Shown one piece after another: positions 63,862 through 64,000 of a stretch of DNA of 64,000 bases. Below the pieces are notes generated by a model. That model worked only from the letters and a program-made list of their open reading frames with translations, was not told where the DNA came from and ran no database searches. The stretch is from positions 124,001 through 188,000 of the forward strand of contig NZ_JAATEM010000006.1 in assembly GCF_012034205.1 (NCBI RefSeq), read 5' to 3'. Within the stretch, counting starts at the first letter, position 1. Every line of letters begins with the position of its first letter. The position numbers and the translations under genes are program-made. This stretch comes from Streptomyces composti. GTDB lineage: Bacteria; Actinomycetota; Actinomycetes; Streptomycetales; Streptomycetaceae.

Positions 63862-64000
63862 TCACACTCCGGCTCGGCTCACCCGGAAGACGGGCCCCTT
63901 CGCGGCGAACGGCAGCCGTACGCCGCGCGGGATCGGGTGCGCGTGCTCGCGCCGCACCCGCGGGACGCCGCCGTGGCCGTCGGCGACGACCAGGACCGCG
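63862..64000 (-). CDS. C-terminal end of an unidentified gene (cut by window edge)
   Basis: An open frame of 45 codons ends at TGA (rc 63862-63864). Visible sequence includes VVADGHGGVPRVRREH and RGVRLPFAAKG; I do not recognise it. Codon use is GC-rich at third positions, as in real genes here. The gene continues past the right edge. Confidence 0.5.
   Translation of the reverse strand, partial: AVLVVADGHGGVPRVRREHAHPIPRGVRLPFAAKGPVFRVSRAGV

Overview
The window is chromosomal DNA of a Streptomyces-like actinomycete. The base composition is very GC-rich, GTG and TTG starts are common, and many genes seem to lack a ribosome-binding leader. The families are typical too: a SpoIIE phosphatase with GAF and PAS domains, a PASTA-free Ser/Thr kinase, DUF5753 and MmyB-type XRE regulators, and PF04672-type methyltransferases. 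About 50 genes are supported, plus one tRNA-Leu(GAG). There is no phage, IS element, CRISPR array or integron.

Layout. (1) 1-16.5 kb: a beta-1,3-glucan (fungal cell wall / laminarin) locus with a secreted GH55 exo-glucanase, a secreted GH81 endo-glucanase, the start of a GH1 beta-glucosidase and the wreck of a sugar ABC importer. LacI-type operators of the GAGCGCTC type lie at the same place in the GH55 and GH81 promoters. Between the two glucanases sit a CHAT protease/TPR gene, divergent from a small Cys/His protein and a membrane protein (a candidate conflict cassette), and an EF-G paralogue preceded by a 34-codon leader peptide. A MerR regulator divergent from a metallo-beta-lactamase-fold hydrolase and an orphan solute-binding lipoprotein follow. 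(2) 16.6-21.1 kb: sensor phosphatase, tRNA-Leu, DUF2254 membrane protein. (3) 21.3-42.5 kb: one long minus-strand block. It opens with a ROK regulator, then a ribose-type ABC importer, a Gfo/Idh/MocA dehydrogenase, a TIM-barrel isomerase and a giant secreted ThuA/GSDH/PKD/DUF1080 protein. It then runs into a tightly overlapping Ebo-type cluster: inositol-phosphate-synthase-like protein, UbiA prenyltransferase, TIM-barrel isomerase, EboA, TatD-like EboB, EboE, an EboF-like phosphodiesterase and a Tat-exported isomerase. (4) 42.8-64 kb: housekeeping and accessory genes, namely a Ser/Thr kinase with an Ig-like partner, FabH-like KASIII, FdhD, a DUF4185-like protein, an SBF-type transporter divergent from a LysR regulator, an acyl-CoA ligase, aldo/keto reductase, SDR, methyltransferases, pterin dehydratase, XRE regulators, a second DnaK, a GDPD and OsmC.

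How they work together. The glucanase locus reads as an inducible system for breaking down beta-1,3-glucan whose own importer has been lost by deletion. The ROK/ABC/Gfo-Idh/TIM/DUF1080 genes read as uptake and 3-keto-type catabolism of an unknown sugar. The Ebo-type genes next to them are a conserved but poorly understood set linked to moving or tailoring a metabolite; here they carry an inositol-phosphate-synthase-like enzyme and several GC-rich in-frame expansions. The most novel leads are the CHAT cassette, the Ebo/MIPS cluster with its expansions, and the leader peptide before the EF-G paralogue.
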